From Sipunculus nudus (Eukaryota; Annelida; Sipuncula; Golfingiida; Sipunculidae): DNA of 64,000 nucleotides. The stretch's first letter is position 1; each line of letters opens with the position of its first letter. Positions 14,070-26,750 of the stretch are shown here, one piece after another. Below the pieces are notes generated by a model, which worked only from the letters and a program-made list of their open reading frames with translations, ran no database searches and had not been told where the DNA came from. The stretch covers positions 34,514,862-34,578,861 of the forward strand of contig CM049307.1 in the NCBI GenBank assembly GCA_026874595.1, written 5' to 3'. Made by a program: the position numbers and the translations under genes.

Positions 14070-16430
14070 CTCTAAAATTCATACCATGTGAATACCAGTA
14101 AAAAGTACTTTCCGTTGATACCAAACTTGATGGGTTGTTTAGCGTAATTAAAATTTTATAACACTTTAAAATTCACGCTAAATTAAAATAAAATTGAATA
14201 ATAGTCGTATTTGACTGCTCTAAAACGCTCACTTGTGCCACTCTAAAATTCATACCATGTGACTACCAGTAAAAAGTTCTTTCAGTTTATACCAAACGTG
14301 ATGGGTTGTTTAGCGTATTTAAAGATTAATAACACTTTAAAATTCACGCTAAATTAAAAAAAAAATGAATAATAGTCGTATCTGACTGCTCTAAAACGCA
14401 CACTTGGGCCACTCTAAAATTCATAACATGTGAATACCAGTAAAAAGTCCTTTCCGTTGATACCAAACTTGATGGCTGGTTTAGCGTATTTAAAGATGTA
14501 TAATACTTTACAAATTCACGCTAAATTAAAAAAATTGGAATAAAAGTCGTACATGACTGCTCTAAAACGCTCACTTGTGCCACTCTAATATTTATACCAT
14601 AAGACTACCAGTGAAAAGTTCTTTCCGTTGATACCAAACTTGATGGGTTGTTTAGCGTATTTAAAGATGTATAATACTTTAAAATTCACGCTAAATTAAA
14701 AAAAATTGAATAAAAGTCGTACTTGACTGCTCTAAAACGGTCACTTGTGCCACTCTAAAATTCATACCGTGTGACTACCAGTAAAAAGTTCCTTCCATTT
14801 ATACCAAACTTGATGGGTTGTTTAGCGTATTTAAAGATTAATAACACTTTAAAATTCACGCTAAATTAAAAAAAATGAATAATAGTCGTATCTAACTGCT
14901 CTAAAACGCTCACTTGTGCCACTCTAAAATTCATACCATGTGAATACCACTAAAAAGTCCTTTCCGTTGATACCAAACGTGATGGGTTGTTTAGCGTAAA
15001 TAAAATTTTATAACACTTTAAAATTCACGCTAAATTAAAATAAAATTGAATAATAGTCGTACCTGACTGCTCTAAAACGGTCTCTTGTGCCACTCTAAAA
15101 TTCATATCATGTGACTACCAGTAAAAAGTTCTTTCCGTTTATACCAAACGTGATGGGTTGTTTAGCGTATTTAAAGATTAATAACACTTTAAAATTCACG
15201 CTAAATTTAAAAAAAATGAATAATAGTCGTATCTGACTGCTCTGAAACGCACACTTGTGCCACTCTAAAATTCATACCATGTGAATACCAGTAAAAAGTC
15301 CTTTCCGATGATACCAAACTTGATGGGTTGTTTAGCGTATTTAAAGATGTATAATACTTTAAAATTCACGCTAAATAAAAAAATTTGAATAAAAGTCGTA
15401 CTTGACTGCTCTAAAACGCTCACTTGTGCCACTCTAAAATTCATACCATAAGACTACCAGTGAAAAGTTCTTTCCGTTGATACCAAACTTGATGGGTTGT
15501 TTAGCGTAATTAATATTTTATATCACTTTAAAATTCACGCTAAATTAAAATAAAATTGAATAATAGTCGTATTTGACTGCTCTAAAACACTCACTTGTGC
15601 CACTCTAAAATTCATACCATGTGAATACCAGTAAAAAGTCCTTTCCGTTGATACCAAACTTGATGGGTTGTTTAGCGTATTTAAAGATGTTTAATACTTT
15701 AAAATTCACGCTAAATTAAAAAAATTGAATAAAAGTCGTACTTGACTGCTCTAAAACGGTCACTTGTGCCACTCTAAAATTCATACCATGTGAATACCAG
15801 TAAAAAGTCCTTTCCGTTTATACCAAACGTGATGGGTTGTTAAGCGTATTTAAAGATTAATAACACTTTTAAATTCACGCTAAATTAAAAAAAAATGAAT
15901 AATAGTCGTATCTGACTGCTCTAAAACGCATACTTGTGCCACTCTAAAATTCATACCATGTGAATACCAGTAAAAAGTCCTTTCCGTTGATACCAAACTT
16001 GATGGGTTGTTTAGCGTATTTAAAGATGTATAATACTTTAAAATTCACGCTAAATTAAAATAAAATTAAATAAAAGTCGTATTTGATTGCTCTAAAACGC
16101 TCACTTGTGCAACTCTAAATTTCATACCATGTGACTACCAGTAAAAAGTACTTTCCGTTCATACCATACTTAATGGGTTGTTTAGCGTAATTAAAATTTT
16201 ATAACACTTTAAAATTCACGCTAAATTAAAATAAAATTGAATAAAAGTCGTATTTGACTTCTCTAAAACGCTCACTTGTGCCACTCTAAAATTCATACCA
16301 TGCGACTACCTGTGAAAAGTACTTTCCGTTGATACCAAACTTGATGGGTTGTTTAGCGTATTTAAAATTTTATAACATTTTTTATATCAAGCAGATTTAA
16401 AAAAAAAAAAGAATAATAGTCGCATTATTA
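14070..16430 (-). repeat. Divergent satellite subfamily at the array edge
   Basis: From about 14070 to the array end, nearly all monomers carry TCATACC with AAAATT before it, AAAGATTAATAACAC or AAAATTTTATAACAC, and CACGCTAAATT. The same subfamily also forms islands near 2690-3000 and 5640-6950. These monomers are less uniform than the central ones, as expected for an older array edge. Confidence 0.75.
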
Positions 16431-17450
16431 GTATTATTAATAGTGAAATTTGTCTATTAGAAAGCGTGTATTGGCACCGTTTGATATACATGATCTTGAC
16501 GAAGCCTTGAGGACAGCGATGATCAGCGAAATACACTGCAAAGCGGTGAACAGAAGGCTGGTCAGGGAAATATGTTTCCGGCTAAAAGCGGAGGAAGAGC
16601 AGGCATTCACGGAGCATTTTCACGAAAAATGGACGTCGGACGTCCGTCGAACTTCACAGTCGTAGTAAAACCTGTCTAATGCGCACAGTCAAGGGACTGA
16701 TATATTTTGTCTTTACAAGCCAGATGTCCTTATAAGACAGGTTTGCAATTAAATATTATGGAGGAAACATACAATCAAAGGTCCGCGGAACAGAAGGTTG
16801 GCCGTACAGGCTTGCTGGAACAACTCCCATAGCACAAGGTTCAGCTCCTCATTATGACTCCTGATCCGAGCAGAACCACTTTGTCTCCAGAAGAATTTTC
16901 CTCTGAAGTGGCTAGATATTTGGTACTGCATTTCATAACATTTGGGTCATTCCATGTGAACTCAACAAGTGCCTCCAGCAAACCATCTCAGAAAATTATA
17001 ATATTTTCCTGATATGTGCATTTGAACCCTCTTAGCACTAAAACACCATCATTTGGTTGAAAACATTTTTGGAATCCATCCTGGAGTCCATATATGGGGA
17101 TGGGGGTACTTGTTAAATTGATTCCTACTAATTCTGGACAGTATTTTTGAGAGTTATATCTTCTGAGAGATTATTGCTAGAGCAATGAAACTTAATGAAT
17201 TTACATAACTTTCAATGGTGGTTGTGAAGCAAAATTTAAATTTGGGTAAAAACTGAATGTTTAGCCTCTGGAGCCTGCTAAAAATTGTGAAAAAAATTGT
17301 AAAAATTGATTTCCGCCTGGTATAAAGATGCTTTTACATATTAGAAATGAGATTATAATAGGCAAATATGTTACAAATGATATCTAAATGACCTGCCTGG
17401 GTAAAGTGGACAATATTGTTCCTAGTTTGGTCATTTTTTTTGCCAGCAGT
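16431..17450. other. Non-satellite flank, AT-rich, no gene recognised
   Basis: Sequence changes abruptly from satellite to non-repetitive DNA. An open stretch at 16447-16665 (+) has a balanced, protein-like composition rich in Arg, Glu and His and ends at a TAG, but it lacks an ATG start near its beginning, shows no clear splice context, and I recognise no domain. It could be a decayed gene or mobile-element fragment. Downstream are two inverted AACCTGTCT/AGACAGGTT boxes (around 16670 and 16735), which hint at a repeat end. Nothing else can be supported. Confidence 0.5.
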
Positions 17451-18028
17451 GTTGAAGTAAAAAGCATTAAATTTTGCATTTTGGTCATATTTGACCAAAT
17501 TTTTCACAGTGTGGGTCAGAATAAATCAACTGAAATTGTGCATATCCATAGATCTTGAACTCCTCTATCTTGTGCTCAAGACTGGTGGTGCCATCTGCAA
17601 TAGTTTTCCTGTGGCCTTAATCCATACATGTGCTTTGGGTGAAAATTGCTTGTATCTTTGGAGTGATTCAAGGTATAGGTCTGAAATTTGGCATGTTCAT
17701 CCATCTTGGAAAATTTTCTCCTATACCAGACAGGTGGCACCATGTGTTTTTGTTGATTAAATTAATGCCCTTTTTTCAGAGTTTTAGCAGACTATATTTA
17801 GGAGTGGTGTCACATACCATGCAATCCATCCCTCACTTCACCTGTACAACTCTGACTTCAGCAGAAACATGTTGTCCCTTGTTGACCATCTGTTTTCTAG
17901 TTAAAATGTGATACAAAAACTCAAGTATCTGAATATCTAATGCACTGATGGCCATAATACTTTGCATACATATTGAACATTGAATGTCTCATCAGTTCCT
18001 GTACACTGCTGGCGCCACCTTAATTAAA
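17451..18028 (+). repeat. Fragment of GGTGGCACC-type tandem-core repeat
   Basis: Contains units of the kind also found inverted at 46.5-46.8 kb: an ACTGGTGGTGCCATC box, a TGAAATTTGGCATGTTCATC box and CAGACAGGTGGCACCATG. The open frame through it is a by-product of the repeat. It ends where the family 1 element begins. Confidence 0.6.
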
Positions 18029-20578
18029 CAAGGGACCTATGGGTCACGGCGCTCAGCTGTTATATATGATAAAAAAATATGATTTAGAAATGAGGCACAT
18101 GCTGGTTTTGTGGGGTAACAAATATTAGCTGTATTATGAGTTATTGTTGTTTAGCTTATGTATGATTTTGATAGTACCTTTGGAGACAGGGAAGAGGATT
18201 GATTTCATTTATTTTATTAACAAATGGAGTACTACTGTCACACAGATTTTGACTTGGCCATATAACTTATAAGCAGAACATATAATATAAGAGTTTAACT
18301 ATTTATTTTAAAAAAATTACAAATATTGTCCCAAATATAATTTTTATTAAAAATAATAAGAGAATCGTAATTTTTTAAAATGAAATATAACTGAAATGAT
18401 TATTAAAATAATATTAAAGAATATATTCATGAATGCATTCATGAATACATTTTGAAAGTATTTGCACTGGTATTCATATACTTTCATTTTACCTGAATTC
18501 ACATTCTTTATGCAAGAAATTTTATAATGGAGTACATATTCATATTCGTATTTAAATACAATTGCACAGTTTTCACCAAACAATGATGTTGAGAATCCAG
18601 AATATACAAAATTCACACCTTTAAATAATGATCATAAGTACCTGGTTTTATGGCTTTTATTTATATTTAATAAAATAAATATAGACATAGTAGGAATCTA
18701 GATTACTATTATCAACTGCATCTTTGTCTATCATTAATTTCCTTCATATGATCCTTAATGATTAGTAATGAATAATATGATTTACCTTTTTATCATTAAA
18801 ATTGAACTGAAAAATACCATAGGTGACTGCATGGTGTTATTTGGTATACATGACATTCTTTCCATCGATACAAGATTCTTATATCATCAGTAACTGCAAG
18901 TTAATTTCCTGTTATTATAAACTAACAAATTCCTTTTCTATTTTTCTTTAATTTGTTATTAAAAACCAATAAAAATTTATTAATTTATTGTTTATTGTTA
19001 TGTTGTTGGTTAAAACTACTAGATGAGTTGGGTTGGACATCTGGATCAACTGTGGCTGGCCATAAGCTGCCAGGCTGCCCCAGTGTATGTCTCGCCTCAA
19101 GCATGCATAATTTGCTGAAAGTTCAACAAGGTCAACATACAGGTGACTCAAGAGGGGCTTGTCAAGGTCTGACATGGTCTCATAAAAACATTAATAAAAG
19201 CTACAATTTTTGGCCAATTTCTTACAGCTTTCTAAACTAAAAAGCTGAAATCCTTATGTGTGCAAGATATGAAAATTATATCAACAGTGCTCACAGGAAA
19301 CAAACATGCCTTGGTCAAAGTAGGGTAAAATTTAAGGTACTGATTTTATGTTTATGCTAATAACTTATAAAATTTACAAAATTCAGATCTAATTTTGGGT
19401 ATACAATTGAATCTTAATTAAACAAATTTATATACTTGAAAAAAATTCTCTATCTTCAATAATTTTCATGTTACGTGAGTAAATATTTTTCCTGATTTTT
19501 TACAAAGTCCATTTTGTTTGGGCCCATAACTTAAAACAATTACGCAATACTGACATCATTTCTGGCATGGGCATAGTGAATGTATAGAAAAATATGTATA
19601 TTATATATGATCAAAGTCAGATCAGTGGTTTTGATATTAGGCAGTCTTAAAGTGTAACATTGGGTTTTTAATGGAAAAATTAAGTTTTTCATTGATATCT
19701 CGAAGGAATAAAGTCCTAGTGACCAAATTCTTGGCATGGTAGGGGATTTTGGAGAAATCTAACTGTATGCCAAATTTAAGGAACTTAGAGCTGAAGCTCG
19801 GGAGCTGAGCTCTAGCAAACTGCATAACACTAGCAATATGTGACATGGTGCTTGAAAACTTGAATAAAATCTACAGTTTTTGATCAACTGGTTTCAAATT
19901 TTTGTTGTTAACAGTTGAAATGCTAATAAAAACATGCTTTGAAAATTAAATCCACAGCAGTTACAGAAAAAAAAACGTGCCATGGTCAAACTTGGGCAAA
20001 ATTTAAGGTACCAATTTTTATTTTTGCTAATATTTTAAAAAATTTAAAAGATTTTGTTCTAATTTTGGGTATACAATTTAATTTTGATTAATAAAAGTTA
20101 AATTACTGGAAAAAAGTTCTTAGCTTTAACAAGTTTTGTGTTAAGTGATCAAATTTCTTTCCTGATTATTTACAAAATGCATTATGTTTGGGCCCATAAC
20201 TTTTTTAAATTATATAATACAGACCTAATTTCTCGAATGTACATAGGAACTATATAGAGGATTATATATGGTAAATATGAGGAAAAACAGATGAGTGGTT
20301 TTGATATTAGGCAGTCCTGAAGTGTGAAAATAGGTCTTTAATAAAAAATTTAGGTTTTTCCTATATTTCTCAAAGGAAAGAAGTCGCAAAGACCCAGTTT
20401 TCGGCTTGGTAGGAGATCTTGGGAACATCTAACATTATGCCAAATTTTGGATTCCTAGGTCTTACAGTTTCAAAACGTGCCACATCTACGTACGGACAGA
20501 CAGACGGACAGCCCGACGGACGGACGACGGACAATGGACCACGACTATAGCTCAGATGACTTATAGTCAGCTGAGCTA
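18029..20578 (-). mobile_element. Helentron-like non-autonomous element, family 1, copy 1
   Basis: A complete element of about 2.55 kb, read 5' to 3' on the minus strand. Its right end is the foldback hairpin at 20548-20578 preceded by a GAC-rich microsatellite (20490-20535). Its left end is the motif CAAGGGACCTATGGGTCAC followed by GCTCAGCTG. The same two ends bound copy 2 (22606-25214), and the interior is nearly identical, including a block at 19640-19800 that matches 24283-24440 almost base for base. No Rep/helicase or other protein is encoded. Assignment to Helentrons/HINEs is by architecture (hairpin ends, asymmetric GCTCAGCTGA inverted repeats, no target duplication), not by protein homology. 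Confidence 0.75.
20548..20578. repeat. Terminal foldback hairpin of family 1 copy 1
   Basis: Imperfect palindrome with arms AGCTCAGATGACT and AGTCAGCTGAGCT around a short TAT apex, followed by A-rich sequence. Equivalent hairpins occur at 21897, 25184, 37776, 41952, 50576 and 59838. Confidence 0.9.
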
Positions 20579-20582
20579 AAAA

Positions 20583-21575
20583 CTAGATGTGTCAGAACGA
20601 CAAAAATGCCCCCGCCTGGGGCAAATTAGAAACATTTGTTAAATTTTGAAAAATTTTTGTATTCGGGAGGTGTTGTATGGTCAAAAGTAGGTCAACAAGG
20701 GCAAAATGCAAACTCGATCTGTTACGGGTCATTATCAAGCAACACACCAAAAATCAGGCCAGTATCTGCAGGCACTGTGAAAAAGAGTCCATACATGTGC
20801 ATTTTCCATAAAAATTTGTCTTTCATGAAATTTTCTATGTTTAGGAGCCGTAAAACAATCAAAAGTAGGTCAATCAGGATGAAACACGAATTCGATCTGT
20901 AACTGTCATTATCTGCCCACACATAAAAAACCAGGGTGGTATCTGCAGGCATTGAGGAAAAAAAATCAGTACATATGCATTTGTTATGAAAATTTCTATT
21001 TTTCATGAAACTTTCTATGTTCAGGAGCAGTCAAATGGTCAAAAGTAGGTCAACTGAGACAAAACAAGAACTTGATCTGTAACTGGTCATTATCTGCCTA
21101 CACACCAAAAATCAGGCCCGTATCTGCAGGCACTGTGAAAAAAAAGTCTGTACATGTGCACTTTTTTATGTAATTTTCTATGTTAGAGCAACGTCAAACA
21201 GTCAAAAGTAGGTCAACTGGGACAAAACATGAACTCGATCTGTAACTGCTTATTTTCTGCCCACACACCAAAAATCAGGCCAATATCTGCAGGTATTGCA
21301 AAAGAAAAAGTCAGTACATGTGTATTTGTCATGTAAATTTCTATTTTTAATGAAATTTTCTAAGTTAAGGAGCCGTAAAACGTACAAAAATAGGTCAACT
21401 GGGACGAAACACGAACTCGATCTGTAACTGGTCATTATCTGCCCACACACCAAAAATCAGGCCAATATCTGCAGGCATTGCGATAAAAAGTCCGTACAAC
21501 TGTTTGATTTCGGAAGGACGGAATGTCGGACATGGGTAAAACTTTATGCCCCAGCCACTTTGTGGCGGGGGCATA
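20583..21575 (-). mobile_element. Helentron-like element with 180-bp tandem core, copy 1
   Basis: The left end is CTAGATGTGTCAGAACGAC followed by a TGCCCC/GGGGCA-type hairpin; the right end is a hairpin with GCC and GGC around ACTTTGT (21547-21573). Between them are about five units of 165-180 bp carrying ATATCTGCAGGCA and GGAGCCGTAAAAC. An 11-bp repeat ATGCCCCCGCC is inverted between the ends, terminal on one side and subterminal on the other. On the minus strand the 3' end reads CTAG followed by T-run flank, as in rolling-circle elements. No protein is encoded. Confidence 0.7.
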
Positions 21576-21896
21576 AAAAATTAGGCATTTTTTCTCTATT
21601 TATGAGACCTTTAAATGAAGTGGTCATCTTTTAACAGACAAACCATTACAGCTGTACCTAGAATCTTCTCACTTGACATCCAGGGAGACTAATAATAAAT
21701 CTCCCATATTCTACTAGCTAGTAGGGCTTGTAAGTACCCCAAAGAATAATTAAAAATTTGATACAAAAGCTCCATTATCTGAATAACTAATGCCTTGATA
21801 GCCATGATTCTTTGAATATACATTGATCATGGAGTGTTTCATCAGTAGCTGCAGACTGGTGGCCCTATCTATATTTTTAAATTTTTACACATTTTT
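21576..21896. repeat. Fragment of tandem-core element
   Basis: Holds the boxes TCTCTATTTATGAGACCTTTA and GCAGACTGGTGGCCCTATCT found in the 338-bp units of the 38-42 kb and 60-61 kb arrays. It runs directly into the hairpin at 21897. No gene is seen. Confidence 0.6.
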
Positions 21897-22605
21897 TAGC
21901 TCAGCTGACTATAAGTCATCTGAGCTATAGTCGTGGTCCATTGTCCGTCGTCCGTCCGTCTGTCTGTCCGTCCGTCGGTCTGGATGTCCGTCCGTAAGAC
22001 TGGCACGTTTTGACACTGTTGGACCTACAAATCTGAAATTCGGCATACAGTTAGATGTCCCCAAAATCTCCTACCATGCCCAAAATTGGGTCAATAGGAC
22101 TTCGTTCCTTCGAGATATTAAGGAAAAACCTCAATTTTTTATTAGAAATCTATTTTCACACTTCAGGACTGCCTAATATCAAAACCACTCATCTGGTTTT
22201 CTTCATATTTACCATAAATGTTCCTCTATATAATTCCTATATACATGCCAGATATTAAGTCAGTATTATATAATTTAAAAAAGTTATGGGCCCAAACATA
22301 ATGAACTTTGTAAAAAAATCAGGAAGATATTTGGTCACTTAAGACCAAAAGTGTTAAAGGTAGGGACTTTTTTCCAGTATTACAACTTTAATTAATCAAA
22401 ATTTAATTGTATACCAAAAATTAGATCAAAATCTGTTAAATTTTTTTAAATATTGGGAAAAATATAAAATTGGTACCTTAAATTTTGCCCAAGTTTGACC
22501 ATGGCACTTTTTTTCCTGTAACTGCTGTGGATTTAATTTTCAAAGCATGTTTTTGTTACCATTTCAACTGTTAACAACAAAAAAAATTTGAAACCAGTTG
22601 ATAAA
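21897..22605 (+). mobile_element. Family 1 element copy 3, first part (split by copy 2)
   Basis: Begins with the terminal hairpin (21897-21927) and a GTCC/GTCT microsatellite (21942-21990), then follows copy 1 in reverse complement from its hairpin end to the point GTTGAT at 22602. Copy 2 starts there. The sequence expected next resumes at about 25209, so this is an older element opened by insertion of copy 2. Confidence 0.8.
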
Positions 22606-25214
22606 CAAGGGACCTATGGGTCACGACGCTCAGCTGTTATATATGATAAAAAAATATTATTTAGAAATGAGGCACATGCTGGTTTTGTGTGGCAATAAAT
22701 ATAAGCTGTATTATGAGTTGTTGTTGTTTAGCTTATGTATGATTTTGATAGTACCTTTGGAGACAGGGAAGAGGATTGATTTCATTTATTTTATTAACAA
22801 ATGGAGTACTACTGTCACACAGATTTTGACTTGGCCATATAACTTATAAGCAGAACATATAATATAAGAGTTTAACTATTTATTAAAAATATTACAAATA
22901 TTGTCCCAAATATAATTTTTATTAAAAATAATAAGAGAATCATATGATCTTTTAAAATGAAATATAATTGATATGATTATTAAAATAATATTAAAGAATA
23001 TATTCATGAATGCATTCATGAATACATTTTGAAAGTATTTGCACGAGTATTCATATACTTTCATTTTTACCTGAATTCCCATTCTTTATGCAAGAAATTT
23101 TATATTGGAGTACATAATCATATTCGTATTTAAATACAATTACAAAGTATTCGCACCATGTCTGGTATTTATTCAGTTTTCACCAAACAATGATGTTGAG
23201 AATCCAGAATATACAAAATTCACACATTTAAATAATGATCATAAGTACCTGGTTTTATGGCTTTTATTTATATTAAAAAATAACTGTAAAAAATTCATTT
23301 TGGACTAATTTCACATCAATGTACACACTAGACACAGTAGGAATCTAGATTAATATTATCAACTGCATCTTTGTCTATCATTAATTTCCTTCATATGATC
23401 CTTAATGATTAGTAATGAATAATATGATTTACTTCTTTATCATTAAAAATGAACTGAAAAATGCCATAGGTGACTGCATGGTGTTATTTGGAATATGTGA
23501 CATTCTACCCATCGATACAAGATTCTTATATCATCAGTAACTGCAAGTTAATTTCCTGTTATTATAAACTAACAAATTCCTTTTCTATTTTTCTTTAATC
23601 TGTTATTTAAAACCAATAAAAATTTATTAATTTATTGTTTACTGTTATGTTGTTGGTTAAAACTACTAGATGAGTTGGGTTGAACACCTGGATCAACTAT
23701 GGCTGGCCATCAGCTGCCTGGATTCTCCCCTCAAGCGTGCATAATTTGATGAAAGGTCAACAAGGTCAACATACAGGTGACTCAAGAGGGGCACGAGAGA
23801 GCCAAAGTCTGACAGGGTCTCATAAAAAACATTAATAAAAGCTACAATATTTGGCAAATTTCTTTCAGCTTTCTAAACTAAAAAGCTGAAATCCTTATGT
23901 GTGCATGATATGAAAATTATATCAACAGTGCTCACGGGAAACAAACGTGCCATGGTCACAGTTGGGCAAAATTTAAGGTACTAATTTTATATTTATACTA
24001 ATAACTTATAAAATTTGAAAAATTCAGAACTAATTTTGGGTATTCAATTGAATCTTGATTAAATAATGTTACATCCCTGACAAAAAAGATCTCTAGCTTC
24101 AGCAATGCCCTTGTTAAGGGAGTAAATATATTTCTTGATTTTTTACAAAGTGCATTATGTTTGGGCCCATAACTTAAAAAAAATACACAATACTGACATC
24201 ATTTCTGGCATGTGCATAGTGAATGTATAGAAAAATATGTATATTATATATGATCAAAGTCAGATCAGTGGTTTTGATATTAGGCAGTCTTAAAGTGTAA
24301 CATTGGGTTTTTAATGGAAAAATTAAGTTTTTCATTGATATCTCGAAGGAATAAAGTCCTAGTGACCAAATTCTTGGCATGGTAGGGGATTTTGGAGAAA
24401 TCTAACTGTATGCCAAATTTAAGGAACTTAGAGCTGAAGCTCAAGAGCTGAGCTCTAGCAAACTGCATAACACTAGCAATATGTGACATGGTGCTTGAAA
24501 ACTTGAATAAAATCTACAGTTTTTGATCAACTGGTTTCAAATTTTTGGTGTTAACAGTTGAAATGCTAACAAAAACATGCTGTGAAAATTAAATCCACAG
24601 CAGTTACAGCAAAAAAAACGTGCCATGGTCAAAGTTGGGCAAATTTAAGGTACCAATTTTTTATTTTTGCTAATATTTTTAAAAATTTAAAAGATTTTGA
24701 TCTAATTTTGGGTATACAATTTAATTTTGATTAATAAAAGTAATATTACTGGAAAAAAAGTGCTTAGCTTTAACAAGTTTTGTGTTAAGTGATAAAATTT
24801 CTTTCCTGATTATTTAAAAAATGCATTATGTTTGGGCCCATAACTTTTTTAAATTAAATTATACAGACCTAATTTCTGGCATGTACATAGGAATTATATA
24901 TAGGATTATTTATAGGAAATATGAGGAAAAACAGATGAGTGGTTTTGATATTAGGCAGTCCTAAAGTGTAAAAATAGGTTTTTAATAAAAAATTGAGGTT
25001 TTTCCTTAATTTCTCAAAGGAATGAAGTCGCAAAGACCCAGTTTTTGGCTTGGTAGGAGATCTTGGGGACATCTAACATTATGCTGAATTTTGGATTCCT
25101 AGGTCTTACGGTTTCAAAACGTGCCACATCTACGGACGGACGGACGGACAGACGGAAGGACGACGGACAATGGACCACGACTATAGCTCAGATGACTTAT
25201 AGTCAGCTGAGCTA
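22606..25214 (-). mobile_element. Helentron-like element, family 1, copy 2
   Basis: About 2.6 kb, closely matching copy 1 end to end, from CAAGGGACCTATGGGTCAC at the left to the hairpin at 25184-25214, with a GGAC-type microsatellite at 25125-25170. It sits inside the inverted copy 3 with no obvious target duplication. The intact target, seen in the related stretches near 19885 and 28755, is a T run next to GATCAAC on the complementary strand. Two frames of nearly the same sequence in copies 1 and 2 (around 19640 and 24280) reflect DNA identity, not coding. Confidence 0.8.
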
Positions 25215-26480
25215 AAAACTAGATTTTATTCAAGTTTTCAAGCACCATGTCACATATTGTTTACATCAAGCTAGTGTTATGCAGTTTACTAGAGCTCAGC
25301 TCCCCAGCTTCAGCTCTAAGTTCCTTAAATTTTGCATACAGTTAGATGTCCCCCAAATCCTCTACCATACCAAAAGTTTGGTCACTAGGACTGCATTCCT
25401 TCGAGATATTAAGAAAAAACTTCATTTTTCCATTTAAAACCCATTGTAACACTTTAGATTGCCTAATATCAAAACCACTGATCTGACTTTGATCATATAT
25501 AATATACATATTTTTCTATACATTCGCTATGCATATGCCAGAAATGATGTCAGATTGTGTAATTGTTTTAAGTTCTAGGCCCAAACATAATGCACTTTGT
25601 AAAAAATCAAGAAATATATTTACTCTCTTAACATAAAAATTGCTGAAGGTAGACATTTTTTGCCAGGGATATAACATTATTTAATCAAGATTCAATTGTA
25701 TTCCCAAAATTAGTTCTGAATTTTTCAAATTTTATAAGTTATTAGCATAAATATAAAATCAGTACCTTAAATTTTGCCCAACTTTGGCCATGGCATGTTT
25801 TTTCCCTGTAAGCACTGTTGATTTAATTTTTATATCTTGCACACGTAAGGATTTTAGCTTCTAAATTCTGAAGTTATAAAAGGAATTGGTCAAAAACTAG
25901 CTTTTATGAAAGTTTTTATGAGACCATATCACACCTTGGCTGTACTGAAGCCACTCTTTTATGTCCCCACATTGACCTTTCAGGCCAATTATGCATGCTT
26001 GAAGCGAGGCACTCTGGAGCCAGCCAGCTCTTGGGTGGCTTCAACTGGATCTAACTGTCCAACCCCCTCCACTAGTATTTGTTTAGGCCATAAGCATAAC
26101 AATAAACTTTTTTTTAATTCTTGGTTTATGATAAGAACTTAAAAAAAATAAATGGAAAAGGAATTCATAGTTAATGAGTTACAGGGGATTACCTTGCAAT
26201 TACTGATCATTTATGGATCTTCCATGGATGGCCAAAATTGTATTTCAAATGACACCATGCAGTCACCATTAGGTATTTTTCATTTCAACCATAAAAATGA
26301 AAAATACATAATTAAAATAAATTGTTGTTTACTATTAGGGATTATATGAAGCAAGATAATGATAGACAAGGATGCAGTTGATTATATTAAATTAATCTTA
26401 ATTTCCAGGTCTTTTCCAGGTGATTAACTTGTTGGTTTATATTTATTACAAAATTAAAATAATAAATAAATATGTCAAAA
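25215..26480 (+). mobile_element. Family 1 element copy 3, second part
   Basis: Resumes the inverted copy after copy 2. TTTTATTCAAGTTTTCAAGC at about 25224 is the reverse complement of sequence near 19860 and 24490, and homology to 23330-24510 continues, with more divergence, to about 26410-26480. The element's other terminus (CAGCTGAGC...CACTTG) is not found, so this side is truncated. With copy 2 it forms a large inverted repeat with arms of about 1.2 kb. Confidence 0.75.
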
Positions 26481-26750
26481 ATTTAAAATATTACTCAGAC
26501 AAGTGATCATTAAAGATTTTAATTTGTTTGACTTATAACTCATGGTTGTATCAGTTGTTACATGATACTGGCTAAATAATCAAAATTTATATTGCTGGTC
26601 CTTTATTTCAGTTCATAAAATTTAACATTCCCAACTCCAGTTTGCTCCTGGTATGATATATTGGGTGTTTTGATCCTTGAATTAATTTTAACACATGTAT
26701 TAGTTTTATAGCTGAGAATACTTTTCTTTTTTTCCTGATACCATTTAAAA
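26481..26750. other. AT-rich spacer, nothing recognised
   Basis: No element end, hairpin or coding signal beyond short chance frames. Confidence 0.5.

Larger units (their letters stand above)
2467..16430 (-). repeat. 170-bp satellite array, inverted orientation
   Basis: About 82 monomers of the same satellite in reverse orientation, recognised by the recurring ACTTTCCGTTGATACCAAAC and CTCACTTGTGCCACTCT. Two main monomer types often alternate: one with GAATAATAGTCGTATCTGAC and one with GAATATTAGTCGTATCCGCC. A third, more divergent type has TTCATACC and AAAGATTAATAACAC blocks. The array ends at about 16430 in a degenerate monomer followed by non-satellite sequence, so this is a true array edge. 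No coding signal is seen. Confidence 0.95.

Noticed and set aside
1-16430. CENP-B-box-like motif in the satellite (CACGGGA next to AT-rich sequence)
   Set aside because: The required TTCG....A..CGGG spacing is not present in any monomer I checked.
1-16430. CRISPR-like regular array
   Set aside because: The whole 170-bp unit repeats, with no unique spacers, and the context is eukaryotic.
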